Origin: Camillea tinctor
Taxonomy: Eukaryota > Ascomycota > Sordariomycetes > Xylariales > Xylariaceae
NCBI GenBank assembly: GCA_022578605.1
Contig: MU394063.1
Location: 62,001-126,000, forward strand
Direction: 5' to 3'
DNA length: 64,000 bases
In this document: one piece after another, positions 20,812 through 31,640 of the stretch
How the letters are laid out: each line of letters starts with the position of its first letter
Numbering within the stretch: position 1 is the first letter of the stretch
Made by a program: the position numbers and the translations under genes
The notes under the pieces: generated by a model
Told to the model about the DNA's origin: nothing
Databases searched by the model: none
The model's input: the letters and a program-made list of their open reading frames with translations, nothing else

Positions 20812-21705
20812 CGACGGGATGACTGGCCGTTATGACGATAACGATTTTTTTTTTATCAACCTCGCCTCCACTACCTCGAATCTCGGACCTCCTCTTCCCC
20901 CTTTTCTTTTGGATAACTACACGTTAGAATATTTGCGTCAGTCGCCGGCCGGGTCTTGGTTTCTTGGACAGAAAGGAGGGGAAACCTCCTATTTGATACC
21001 TATACCCTCCCCTCTCCCTTATGTTTTGGAGATTATAACTTAGGTATTTTTTCTTGTTCGCCATGCTCTCTTCTTGTACCTAGTAGTCTGCAGCAGCAGG
21101 ACGATGGGCTGAGTGATTGGCTTGGGTTAGCTAGGTTATATTATATATTTTCCTAATATTATTAGTAATTTTCAATGATCAAGTATCATTCTCCTCAGCA
21201 ATCTAGTTGCCTATCTCTAAGTTTGAGGCGTGGTGAGGCAGAGAGATAACTTATATATGTCTTGTGTTATATTAACTCGCGTTGAAAAATAAAGGTAGCT
21301 TTCCGGGGCGTTATTAACAGTCTGATTGTAGGATAAGATGGAATCCCGGCGATTGGGTGTTTTTGTCCATTTCTATTACTTATTACTCCTTACCTATACT
21401 TAGATATTTAAGGAGAGAGGGTGTTTACATGTGCAACGGGAAACTTCATTTCTGACTATCTACATGTGTACATATGTGTGTATGTAGCTCAAGCTATGGT
21501 ATCTGCAAATACAAGACAAGTCCTTATTTTCCACTCTCAAGAGAGCCATACAATCAAATCATCCAGAGTCCAAACATGAATTCAGAACCAAGATTGTCCA
21601 CGTCTCAAAACGAGCAGAACCCTTTCCTTCAACTCCGAATCGAGAACGAGGGTACGAAAGCGTATATAGTGTCCTAAGACATCGCCATGCGCGCATCCCC
21701 TCTAC
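20812..21705. other. Intergenic between convergent genes
   Basis: No gene is seen. It holds the two 3' flanks of the IQ gene and the acidic-protein gene, with A+T-rich stretches at about 21120-21300. Confidence 0.5.
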
Positions 21706-22979
21706 CTACTCCTCACCATCCCAGAACTCGGCTTCGATGTCGTAGTCCGATTCCGTGCAGAAGGACAGGTTATCGTCGTCTTCTTCTTCCTCTTCCTCGT
21801 CTTCGCTTCCCTCGGGGTAGTCGTGCTCCATCTCGTCCGCGCCAAGCGGCTCATACTCCTCCTCCTCCTCCTCTTCGCCGCCCGACTCGGCCTCGAGCGT
21901 CTCCGCTACGAACTCCTCTACGACCTCGTAGTAGAAGTCCTCGTCGTCGCGATGGTGCCTGCGCGCTAGCTGCATGGCTTGCTTCATCGCGTCGCTCATC
22001 GGCAGCAGGCTGACCAGCGGCGCGCGCACACACGACTCGATACCCACGGGGAATTGGTCGTAGGAAAGCGTGGGCTGCTCCTTCGCATGCTCCTCCGAAG
22101 GCTCCTCTTGCATAGACCCGTCGATGTCGATGTCGATGTCGAAGTCAATGTCCATATTGTCTACATCCATCATGGAGGTGTCGTCGACCGCAGTGGGTGA
22201 GCTGTCGACCGCGGTAGGTGAGCTGGCATATGTTTCATCTACCTGAGGACAGACGTCCTGCTCCTTGAGGCTGGCATCTTGGTGCGCTACCTGCGAGGCT
22301 TTCTTCTGCCGGCGTCGCAAGCGTCTCCTGATGACTGTGATAGAAAATAGTTAGTATACATTGTATCTAATCAAATATCTCCAGGAGCTTAATTATGCGG
22401 GGGAGAATCCCGTAGAGAGTTGATGGTTATTTGGAAATATGGGATTATGTACTTACGACACTTGGCGACAGGGCCCTCAGCCTCTGGGTTAGGCGAGAAG
22501 ACACTAGGCGGCACGAAGAGCTGTCTCGACGGCACGTCGTTGAACGTCTGGTGCACCACGATCTTGAACCGCCACACCGCGACCGCGAGCTTCGACAGAC
22601 GGGCCACGTCGGGGTTGCGGTCGCGGGTGTCGATCTGACAGTACATGGTCTGCGCGCACATGCACTTATGGACAAACTTCACGAGCAACAGTGTATCATC
22701 TAGCTTTCTGCACCATGCGATCTCATTCCCAACGGCCTGCCAGAACCAATCAGGGTGCATGGTCTTGCAGAAGGGCAGCTTCTTGATGGCTTTGTAGAAG
22801 AGCACGGCTACGAATCTGTCGACGGCACGGGGTGTGAGACGGGGCAATCCGTTCTTGAAAGCCTTGACTAGCTTGCGGGAATCGCGGTTAGAGAGGAGGC
22901 GGTTTCCCTGGGGGGAGTACCAGGTGAGTCCCCCGCAGGGGATCAGCGACATGAACAGAGGAAGTTGATGATGCATCAT
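21706..22979 (-). CDS. Uncharacterised protein with acidic C-terminus
   Basis: Two exons (22457-22979 and 21706-22334) separated by a 122-bp GTAAGT...CACAG intron give 383 aa. I do not recognise the family. The N-terminal ~175 residues look globular, with blocks such as LTPRAVDRFVAVLFYKAIKK, WFWQAVGNEIAWCRKLDDTL and ARLSKLAVAVWRFKIVVHQT. The splice joins them to a basic patch (RRRLRRRQKKA). The second half is disordered and acidic: a Met/Asp/Ile repeat (MDVDNMDIDFDIDIDID) and two Glu/Asp runs, ending CTESDYDIEAEFWDGEE. The basic then acidic layout would suit a chromatin or histone-chaperone-like protein, but that is only a guess from composition. Confidence 0.7.
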
Positions 22980-25022
22980 CGTGACCTAGAGTTGGTAAGA
23001 GTACGTAAGTATATACGATATATACTTGAGAAGGATCAAAGGATGCAATGTACAGTAACGGTGCTGAGTATATACAGCGAACTGTGGTTTACCAACAATA
23101 CTCAAGTGTAGTGGGATAGGAATCCAAACGTAGCAAGAAGTACAGATGGAATTAGCACAAGAATACTGGTTGATGATACCAAAGAAAGGTGAAGAGGGAA
23201 GGGAGGAGAAGGGAATGGGATTGAGGGAAGGGGAAGGGGGAGGGTATTAAATAGACAGAATGCTGAGGGCAAAGTAGTGAATGACTCCTGGGCAACATTG
23301 AATGCAGAGGAGGTTTGTCCCAGTGATGGAGAAAGTACGAGGTCGAATCATATGATAGGTTGGACCTATACAAAAAAGAAAGGAAGAACGAAGGAAGAAA
23401 TAAGGGGTGAGGCGCGAGAAATACGTCAGTTACGATACGATAAGTACAAACAACAACACGATCTTGTGCCATTAACTACACGGTACGTATCTTGGATACC
23501 TAGGTTACCAAGGTACGTATCTTTATAGTATATGTCTAGAACAACGCTCATAGGTCAGAACCAACAGAAGTATCGAATGGAGTAGCTGCCATACTTGTTG
23601 TAAGTCGTAGTTGTCCTGTTTGCTGGTTTGTCAAGGTATACAAAATAACCTCTTTTCCATATAAATGTTTGGTCCCCCTGAATGCATTCACTGGAGAAGG
23701 CTTATAAATCCCGACTGCGTACCTTAGGTAGGCAGCAAGGCTAGCTCCTATTAACCCTATCCATAATTATTCCTGATCCCATGATCTAGCCGCGTATCGT
23801 CAAGGTCGATATGATCATTAACTCCAGGCGGATACACAGTTTTTCCTATTTACGGAAGAACTGCGGTACTCTTCCCATACTTGATTCGATCGATATGACT
23901 TCATTGCAGAAAACTAGAACCGAAGTATTTCTGGATATCATGTCTTATATATAGAATAATGGAGCCTTCTCTACACTGTACTCGTTCGCCTTGTGCCCCA
24001 TATCATTGAATGCATAACAACTCCCCTTCCCTGATATGATCCATAGTGAGTTCTACAAAAAAGCTGTCACGGCGTAACTATTGTAGAATAAACGAGAGAA
24101 AAAGCTCAAGGGCAAAAGATTCGACATCATGTATTATCTCATGTATTTGTTCAATATAGGTACATTTCTACATAAATACAACTTCTCGTGATTTCATCTT
24201 GTAGCCTCTGTATAATCTGAAGCGATAACATGTCCTTCAACCCGTAATATTATCTCCATAGGGGCTATTCGCATACCAAGCTAATTCCAGCTGCAAGCAA
24301 ACTTATATACCTTGATTGGGTACCTCTTATCAAAAGTTGAGCGAGTCGGTCTAGTCTTGTGCAATTCATTTTTGTCCTGGTTTTTCCCCCTTTTCATCCA
24401 ACATGAGTAAGGAAGGAGTTGATGAGGTTTTGCTCCCCTCTCTCGCTCTTCCCCTTTCTATGTTGTGGACATTCCTTTCTTTACAATCGTGACAAACACC
24501 TATTATTTTAGGGGCATACTAGGCGAAAAGCTCGATATACTGGTTGAGTATCGTGCTTGACTCTATTTCGGTATCTCGTAAGTATAAATATACTAAATAT
24601 TCAGACCTGTACATTCTTAGCTAACCTCTCCCCTCCCTCATTTTTAATCGTAGAATTATTGGACTATTCCACCTAAGATACCGCATGTAGAATAGGACTA
24701 TCAATCTATCAATACGCCACCAACTATAATATTTCCCAGTATATACAAAGCTGTAAATTTCGATATTGCTCTATAAGACGCTTTCATGAGCTACATAGCT
24801 AGCTGAGCTTAATGTGACGGCCCTGCTAAGCAATAAGGTCTTGGCTTAAGATTACACTGATACATATACAGACACTGTATTTGAGCAAAACTATGATTCA
24901 ATGTTGTAGCTGATGAATTTATTTATGTTACGTGATGCATCAGGCGATAGCACCGGCATGTTCAAGGATAAAAGGCCAGCTAACGTGACGTTCCCCCTAA
25001 TTTGTCCTACATGCCTTTCCGC
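22980..25022. other. 2-kb intergenic region
   Basis: This is the 5' flank of the acidic-protein gene and the 3' flank of the photolyase gene. It is A+T-rich with frequent stops in all frames. I recognise no gene, RNA or repeat. Confidence 0.5.
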
Positions 25023-27064
25023 CTAACGCCTCCTGCCCAAAGAGCCGCAAGAAGAAGCCTTATCCTGCTCTAGAGCCGCCTTATACGCCTTTAGTGCACG
25101 CTCCCTGCACTCCTTATGACTTACAATCGGCTCAGGATACCCCATCTTCTTCGCTAGCGCGCCCTTCCCGCGGCCGTACGGGTCATGGATCGCCTTGCCC
25201 TCGACGTCGCGGAGCTCGGGCACCCACTTGCGGATGTACTCGCCGTCGGGGTCGAACTTCTCGCTCTGCAGCAGCGGGTTGAAGATGCGGAAGTAGGGCT
25301 GCGGGTCCACGCCCACGGAGGCCCCGAACCCCCACCCCCCGCTGTTCGACGCGAAGTCCCCGTCGATCAGGTGCTCCATGAACCATCGCTCGCCGAGCCG
25401 CCAGTCTAGCAGCAGGTCTTTCGCCAGGAACGAGGCCACGATCATGCGGCATCGGTTGTGCATCCACCCGGTTCCGGCGGCTTGCCTCATTGCGGCGTCT
25501 ACGATCGGGAACCCCGTTCGGCCTTCCTGCCAAGCGGTCAGGTGCGATTTGTCGTACGACCACTCGATGTTGGCGTACTCGGGCTTGAAGGGCTTGTTCA
25601 TGCTACATGTGTGTTAGTATAAGTCTCGGGGTAAGGAAAAGGGGGGATAACAAATAGTTAGGAAGGCATCCTCATAACTCACCAAACATACGGCCAATGC
25701 ACCAAAACATGCCTATAAAAATCCCTCCACGCCACCTCCGAAATCCACGTCTTCACGCCCTCCGGTCCCACATCCACCTTATCCGTCTTCTTCCCGCTAC
25801 ACTCCCTCGCGGCCCTCACCGCGGCCCTCGCGCTCAGCGTGCCCGCCGCCAAATGCACCGAAAGACTGGACGTACCATCCGCAGCAGGGAAATTCCTCTT
25901 CTCCGCATACGCCCCTATGCGCTCCTCGCAGAACTTGCCCAGCCGCCTCCACGCCTCCGCCTCGCCCGCCGGCCACATCTTCCGCATCCTCTCCCTCTCG
26001 TCCTTGTCCATGCGCATCCCCTCCGGCGCCTCCGGCACCTCCCCCGCCCCCTCCCACACGTCCCTCAGCCTCTCCCGCGCGTCCCCCGGATTCCTCCCCG
26101 GCCCCTCCGCCTCCCTCAACACCTCCCCATCCCCATTCACCCGCGCAACCCACGCCCTGAACCACGGCGTGTACACCGCATACTGGCCCCCCGCGCCCGT
26201 CTTCAGCTCCCCCGGCGGCACCACGCACGTGTCATGCAGCACGCGCACGCGCACGCCCTCCCCCGCGCACCGGCGCACCACCCGCGCGTCCCGCCGCAGC
26301 TCGTCCACCTCGTACTCCATGTTCGCATACACCTCGCGCGCGCCCCAGCGCCGCGCGAGCCCCGCCACGCGCGCCGGGATGTCCCCTCGCGCGCCCACCG
26401 TCTCCACGTGCAGCGGGATGTCGAGCGCGTCCAGGTCCCCGCGCAGCCGCGCCACGGACCGCAGCGCGAAGTCCACCCGCGCCGCGGACGCCGCGTGCGC
26501 GGCCCAGTCCTGCGGGCTGACGATGTAGAGTCCTATGAGCGGCACCCCGGCCGCGCGGGCCGCGGCGCCCGCCGCGCAGAGCCCCCGGTTGTCGCGCTGC
26601 CGCAGGTCCGCGCGGAACCAGTGGACTACGGCGCGGCCGGGGGCGGGCGCGCAGGCGGGTTCGGTTTCGCGCAGCGCGGCTTGCAGCGCTTCGATGGGCC
26701 GCGGGAGGGTGTTGGTGGTGTAGGCGCGCGCGCGCGCGGTGCTCATTTCCGGCGGGTAGAAGGCGCGCTGGACTATGCCGTGGGTTTCGGCGAGGGGGGC
26801 GAGGGGGTGCGGGGTGCGGAGGGGGTCGGAGTCAGGAGAGGCGGGTTTGGGTTTCTTGGGGTGCGAGGAGGAGGGGGAGGAGGAGGGGGAGGAGGCTTTG
26901 CGCTTGGGCGCTTGTTTGGGAGGCATGGTGGATAGAGGGGAGTACGGCTGGATGTTCTGCTGAGAGCGTCTGGCTCCGGGAGAGAGGATGGTGGATCTGG
27001 GCTTGGAGGATATACGAGAGATGACCGGACGCAATGGAGATGCGATATGGTAGAAGCGTACCAT
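25023..27064 (-). CDS. PHR1: Deoxyribodipyrimidine (CPD) photolyase, class I
   Basis: Two exons (25683-27064 and 25603 downstream, i.e. 25023-25602) with an 80-bp GTGAGT...TAG intron give 653 aa. The enzyme repairs UV-induced cyclobutane pyrimidine dimers with light, using FAD plus an antenna pigment. The N-terminal Rossmann domain begins at VVHWFRADLRQRDNRGLCAA. The FAD-binding helical domain has WISEVAWRDFYRHVL, GRTGFPIVDAAMRQ, GTGWMHNRCRMIVASFLAKD, DWRLGERWFMEHLIDGDFAS and VDPQPYFRIFNP. The splice joins VHWPYV to CMNKPFKPEY as in orthologues. The first ~45 residues (MVRFYHIASPLRPVISRISS) are basic and could target mitochondria; a second in-frame Met (MPPKQAPKRK) could start a nuclear form, as in yeast Phr1. 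The coding strand is very GC-rich, which creates long antisense frames with no meaning. Confidence 0.94.
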
Positions 27065-28178
27065 ATCTTAAGGGGGAACAATGAGATTGAGTAAGTGGCT
27101 CTATCCAAGTCGGTCAGTGTAAGTGAATCAATTGATGAAGTCTTGGTGCATCTACCAATCTATCTTTGATCAGAGACATATTTCTGTCTCTTTGATATGC
27201 CTTTAAGCTTTGCTCCCATGCTTGCCTCGACCGAAGCCCCGATGTCTTCTGCGTCATGGAGTCTTTAGGATCGAGTGCATGGCGTGGTTGATCGATCTAA
27301 GTGCCGAACTGGTGGCTTGGTCTAGTCGATGTTTAATAAAAGCTTGGCATTTTAGATATTCAGCTAAGTTAGATTCATCTTTCATCTTTTATTTTATTTA
27401 TGTAATCTACTGTAATGTGTATAGGTAAGTATTGTACATACTTTATTGAACTACATATCTTGTGTAGGGGTACTAAAGGAGAATTCACCCAATCTAAACT
27501 TGATTCCTGCTCGTCTCAGCCTCCTTTCAATAGTTTCACAGCAGTTGACGGCACCACAGAACATGTTCCTCCAATTATATTCAACGGCATAACCCATCTC
27601 GTATGTAATGACCTGAACTCATCTAACCAGCGAAATGCAAGATTTACCGCTAAACCGGAACTCTGGTTCATATGAAGTGGACGTGATCAGTTATTGTTCA
27701 TCGTTGTCTTGCACTAGTCGGTTAGCTGTTGGTTAATCGCCCTTATTATTCGTCCTATTCTGGACAGGGGCAACGGGTAGATGCAGAAGGGAGAGACCGC
27801 AACAATACCTACCTACCTGCTTATATACTCATGTGCCAAGGTTACCTCAGCTACCTAACCTTTCGAGGAACAGATCTGATCTACATGGCAAACATATCTT
27901 TTCCATTATTGAAATGCACCTGTATTTTGTTCTCCTTTGTTGTTTTTCGCTCACGTGATTGGCTGTTGCCGGGTGGAAATTCCTAAAACCTCCCAAGTGA
28001 GGGACAGGACTTATTTGGGGGCTGTGGTGTTGTAGCAAATTATTATAGAGACATTTTTTTTTTCAAAAGAGAAACTGGAGTTTTATTGCACCAGGCGCAT
28101 TTGGTTGTTTGTTTATTTGTTTACGCTGGCATTCTCTGAACTTCATGCCTTGCATCGCAGATTCAAAATCAATCCAGC
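27065..28178. other. Divergent promoter region, photolyase / NAAA-like gene
   Basis: No gene is seen. The 1.1 kb separates two divergently transcribed genes and must hold both promoters. CACGTGATTGGCTG at about 27953-27966 contains an E-box-like CACGTG and an inverted CCAAT (ATTGG), which are plausible regulatory sites. Confidence 0.45.
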
Positions 28179-29616
28179 ATGTCGACTCCAGCCGCTGCGA
28201 AGGAGCCCATACCGACGTATAGGATTGACCTAGCGAGGCCACCCCGCCTTCGCTATGCGGAGGTTGTACGGGATTTCGGACCTCGCATGAAGTCTCTGGC
28301 TTCGGTCGTCGACGTGCTGTTGATCTCGGTCATACGCTCTTCCTGGCTGCGTACTATAGTAAAGGTGCTGTCCAGGGTCTGCCTGCATCGAGTATACGAT
28401 GATGAAGAGAATGAGGAGATCAAGGGCATCGCCAAGGAATCGGGAGTATCGCTCTATCTCTTGATTGCCCTGAACAATGTCCTCGATTGTCTGCTAGGTT
28501 GCACGTCGGGAGCTGTTCCCGTGTCTCTGAAGAAGGGCTCTCACAAGCAGGGTACTGCTATGGCAGCTGGGGACGACCAACCCCGACTTCTCCATTTTCG
28601 GACGCTTGACTGGGGCATGGATGAGCTTCGCGACTTACTTGTTGTCCTCGAGTACGTCAATTCGGAGTCGCAGAACCCGGACCAAGTGATTGCGCGATCT
28701 ATTACTTACGCGGGTTTTGTCGGCGCGCTCACGGCTGTCAAGTGAGTCAATACCCCGCTCAGATCAGAACCGAGTTGGTGGTGAAGGGAATGGAGAGAGA
28801 TTGATCTGAGGCTGTACTGACGTATCCCCTCACAGGAAAGATCTATCTTTGTCGCTCAACTTCCGCCCCAACCATGACCACTCGAGCCGTAGTCTACGCT
28901 GGCATCAACTCCTTGTTCTCCTTGGGAAGCGCAGATCCATTGGCTCCATTCTCCGGTCTGTCATCCTGCGGCATGATGAGCCTAGCTGGGGGTTAGAGGA
29001 CCCACCTGGAACGAAAGACGGGGTTGAGCTGAAGGAGAAGGAGAATGCTGATTCGCACATCGAGAGGCAGGCCAGAAGAATGGCTTCCATTCGAAGCGCA
29101 CCATGCTATCTAGTGCTCTGTACTGGCCTTGAAGCTGCCATAGTTGAGAAAGACTTCGAGACGGGAAAGATCAGGACATCGACGAGTTTCCTTGCACAGA
29201 CCAATCACGACCAAGAAGACGAGCCCGATCGACTCTCTCCGCAGACCGCAGGTGCCGTGTCGGCGCACCGACGCGACATCATATCTTGCTCATTCGACAT
29301 CGAGGGATGGATCGAGGAATCGGCCGATCGTCTCAAGTGCATTGAAGAGAAGTGGGATCGCCACTCGAAGAAATTCCAACCCGGCGATGCGTCGGCGGTC
29401 ATTAAGGATGGACATGTGAGAAGCCGGGTTAGTCGAGACAAGCCTAAGATGCCGTCTACCAGCCCTAGCATCACGGAGGGGACGCTACGGAAGTGGATTA
29501 CAGCACCCCCGACCACGAATGAGTGCACTCATTTCGCAACTATCATGGACCCGGTAACGGGCGAGTTTCGGTGGATGAAACGAGGTCCCATCGAGGAGGA
29601 AGGGTCAGAGTCTTGA
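28179..29616 (+). CDS. Acid ceramidase / NAAA-like amidohydrolase
   Basis: Exons 28179-28741 and 28836-29616 (94-bp GTGAGT...CACAG intron) give 447 aa. It belongs to the fungal relatives of N-acylethanolamine-hydrolysing acid amidase and acid ceramidase, Ntn-hydrolases that cleave fatty-acyl amides. The N-terminus (TYRIDLARPPRLRYAEVVRD) is the family's beta-subunit leader. The catalytic Cys is C108 in NVLDCLLGCTSGAV, which in animal homologues becomes the N-terminal nucleophile after autoproteolysis. FRTLDWGMDELRDLLVVLEY matches the conserved R-x-x-D-W/F-G loop, and NECTHFATIMDPVTGEFRW lies near the C-terminus. I see no secretion signal, unlike the lysosomal enzymes, so a cytosolic location is possible. 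The substrate cannot be told from sequence. Confidence 0.85.
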
Positions 29617-30421
29617 GGTTATCGCACCACGATTCTACTACAGGATACCTGGGGACTTATAGAGAGGCTTTTGGTGTTCTTGACGAATGTGATGTAGTAA
29701 GTAATAGAACGAACCCATGGACTAGCAGGTAATCAATCACCAAGTGCAAATAATCCACAAGAGCGCGTGAAACGAGAATATAGAGAACATTATTGGTATT
29801 GGCAAGGTATTTATGTATGACCCGTATCTGTACCATGATGGACAACTCGAACATCACAGCTTTTTCAAGGCCACGGTGTTTTTTGCTTTAATCTGCGGCA
29901 TGGAAACTATCGAGGTAGCTTCAGAATTCTCGCCCATGGGAGTCACTCGGAGGTGGATGCGAAAAGACTTAGCTAGCCGGAATTACATCCTATCACGTAG
30001 GAGGCATAATAGGAAGAAGGGGAAGAAGGGGAAGAAGGACAGAGGGAGTGGGTGAGGGAGGAAGATGCAGTCCTTATAGGGAATGGGATATTTGGGGCTG
30101 GGAATCGTTCGCATTCGCATTCACGCGCTCACGACACACGAAAGGGGGGCCGTGGCGGGTATTTCTAATGCGGCTAGATGAAGAAGTACCAAAAGCAGTG
30201 CCTTTTTGCCGACCTTATTTATTTATGGTCATGAATATTTTGTCCCCATAAACACCGATACCTGGGGACGTGCGTTTTTATACGATTCTTTATTGTTATT
30301 GTTGTTGGTTGTCGACGCACGTCCTACTTTATAGCCCCCTAAGCTCTTAAGCCCCTAGGCCCCCTAAAGCGTACCCATCATTCGTAAAAAAAACAAGAAA
30401 CGGATTGCTTTTTTCTTTTCT
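29617..30421. other. Intergenic between convergent genes
   Basis: No gene is seen. It contains a short GGGAAGAA repeat at 30015-30040 and the 3' flank of RPS21. Confidence 0.5.
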
Positions 30422-30961
30422 TTATCTGACAGGGCTCCAGACGCTCTTGAGGAGACCTTCCCGCTGGGCCAGTCGGTTCAGGGCATCGTCGCTCTCGCCC
30501 ATGGCGCGCACGAAACCGCAGAGGGCGAAGACGTGGTTCTCGTTGGGGATCTGGCGGCCGTTCTCGTCAACCTTGGCGACGGAGATCTGTACACTGGCGT
30601 GGTCCTCTTTTCGATATTAGTTAGTGTTCTGTCCTGCTTTGTTTCATTTCTCTCTTTTGTTTCTCTCTTCCTCCTCCCTCTTGTCCCCTTTTCTCTTTTC
30701 ATTTATGATATATAAATCCTTCTTTCCGTTCCTTTCCCATTCACTCTTCTTTCTTCTCGAAACGAAATCAATCGGGGAAAAAGCTTACTGGCAGTGATGA
30801 TGCGGTTGGTGGCGCTGCACTTGCGAGGAATGTACAGGTCGACGATCTCTCCCCTGTGAAATCATTTGGTTAGTATGCAATTGCTCATTGAATTTAATAT
30901 ATATATATGGATATATATATATAAATATTTATTTGTAGAGTACTGACTTGTCGTTCTCCAT
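30422..30961 (-). CDS. RPS21: 40S ribosomal protein S21 (eS21)
   Basis: Three exons, 30948-30961 (14 nt), 30789-30853 and 30422-30606, give exactly 87 aa, the normal eS21 length. The product starts [16 protein letters not shown] and continues [20 protein letters not shown], and it ends [10 protein letters not shown]. It is a small-subunit protein needed for late 18S rRNA maturation. The first exon encodes only four complete codons and is followed by a GTCAGT donor; the second intron is GTAAGC...AAAAG. Intron 1 contains an alternating (AT)n tract at about 30896-30925. Such intron-rich 5' ends are usual for fungal ribosomal protein genes. No single long ORF spans it. Confidence 0.95.
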
Positions 30962-31640
30962 TTTGGCGGATTTATTGGGTTTAACTGTGGTGAGAGAAGT
31001 TGACTTAGTGGGAATGGGTGGTGTGTATTGGTGGTTTGTATTGGTGATGTTCTTTTGTCTTGTCGCAGAAGAAGAAATTAATTTTTGGGGGAGAAAAGAA
31101 GTTGGGCAGGCGCAGCGTAGATTAGAGACCCTCTAATCAATTTTGACCCCTCGATAGGAAAATATTGGTGGGCGTGGGGTTTGGATAACTCGGCTTTCAA
31201 TCACGTGGCTTATCAGCTGATTTCGAGTCAGCTTCGTGGGAACATGTCTCCACTTATTAATGGCCTAGTACATACATAGTCCACCCCTCTTCCCTAAAAC
31301 GTGTTGACCCATCCCATTGACCTGTTAAGCCCGTTGGCCCGATACACTTCTCAATCATGCAACGCCCTTATTAGGTACGTACCTAGGTACCTCGACATAT
31401 TCTATTTACTTGCGTGTGTTAAACGTGAACGAACAAGGAGGAAGGGGACATGATAATGCACCCCTTCTTTCACAGCCCTTTCTCCTTCATCTCATGCCCT
31501 CCTCTCTATTATACACTTGGCTACTTCAGCTGGGGCTGGGATTGAATTTTATATCACATTCCACGCTCAACTGTTTGAACACCACCTGGCACAGATCCTC
31601 TTTCAGCTCTTTCAACTCCTTCAAGAGACTCTGCTACGTC
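30962..31640. promoter_or_regulatory. Divergent promoter region, RPS21 / SLX4
   Basis: A 679-bp space between divergent start codons. It carries a palindromic TAGGTACGTACCTAGGTACC cluster at about 31373-31392. The frame upstream of SLX4 is open back to 31410 but encodes no conserved sequence, so I treat it as leader. Confidence 0.5.

Noticed and set aside
25697..26935. 412-codon plus-strand frame, Arg/Pro/His-rich
   Set aside because: It is antisense to the GC-rich photolyase gene and encodes only low-complexity sequence; the photolyase on the other strand is unmistakable.
31410..31640. In-frame upstream extension of SLX4
   Set aside because: It is not protein-like; family members begin close to the block SSPPRPANPDP, and the palindromic promoter-type motif lies just upstream.
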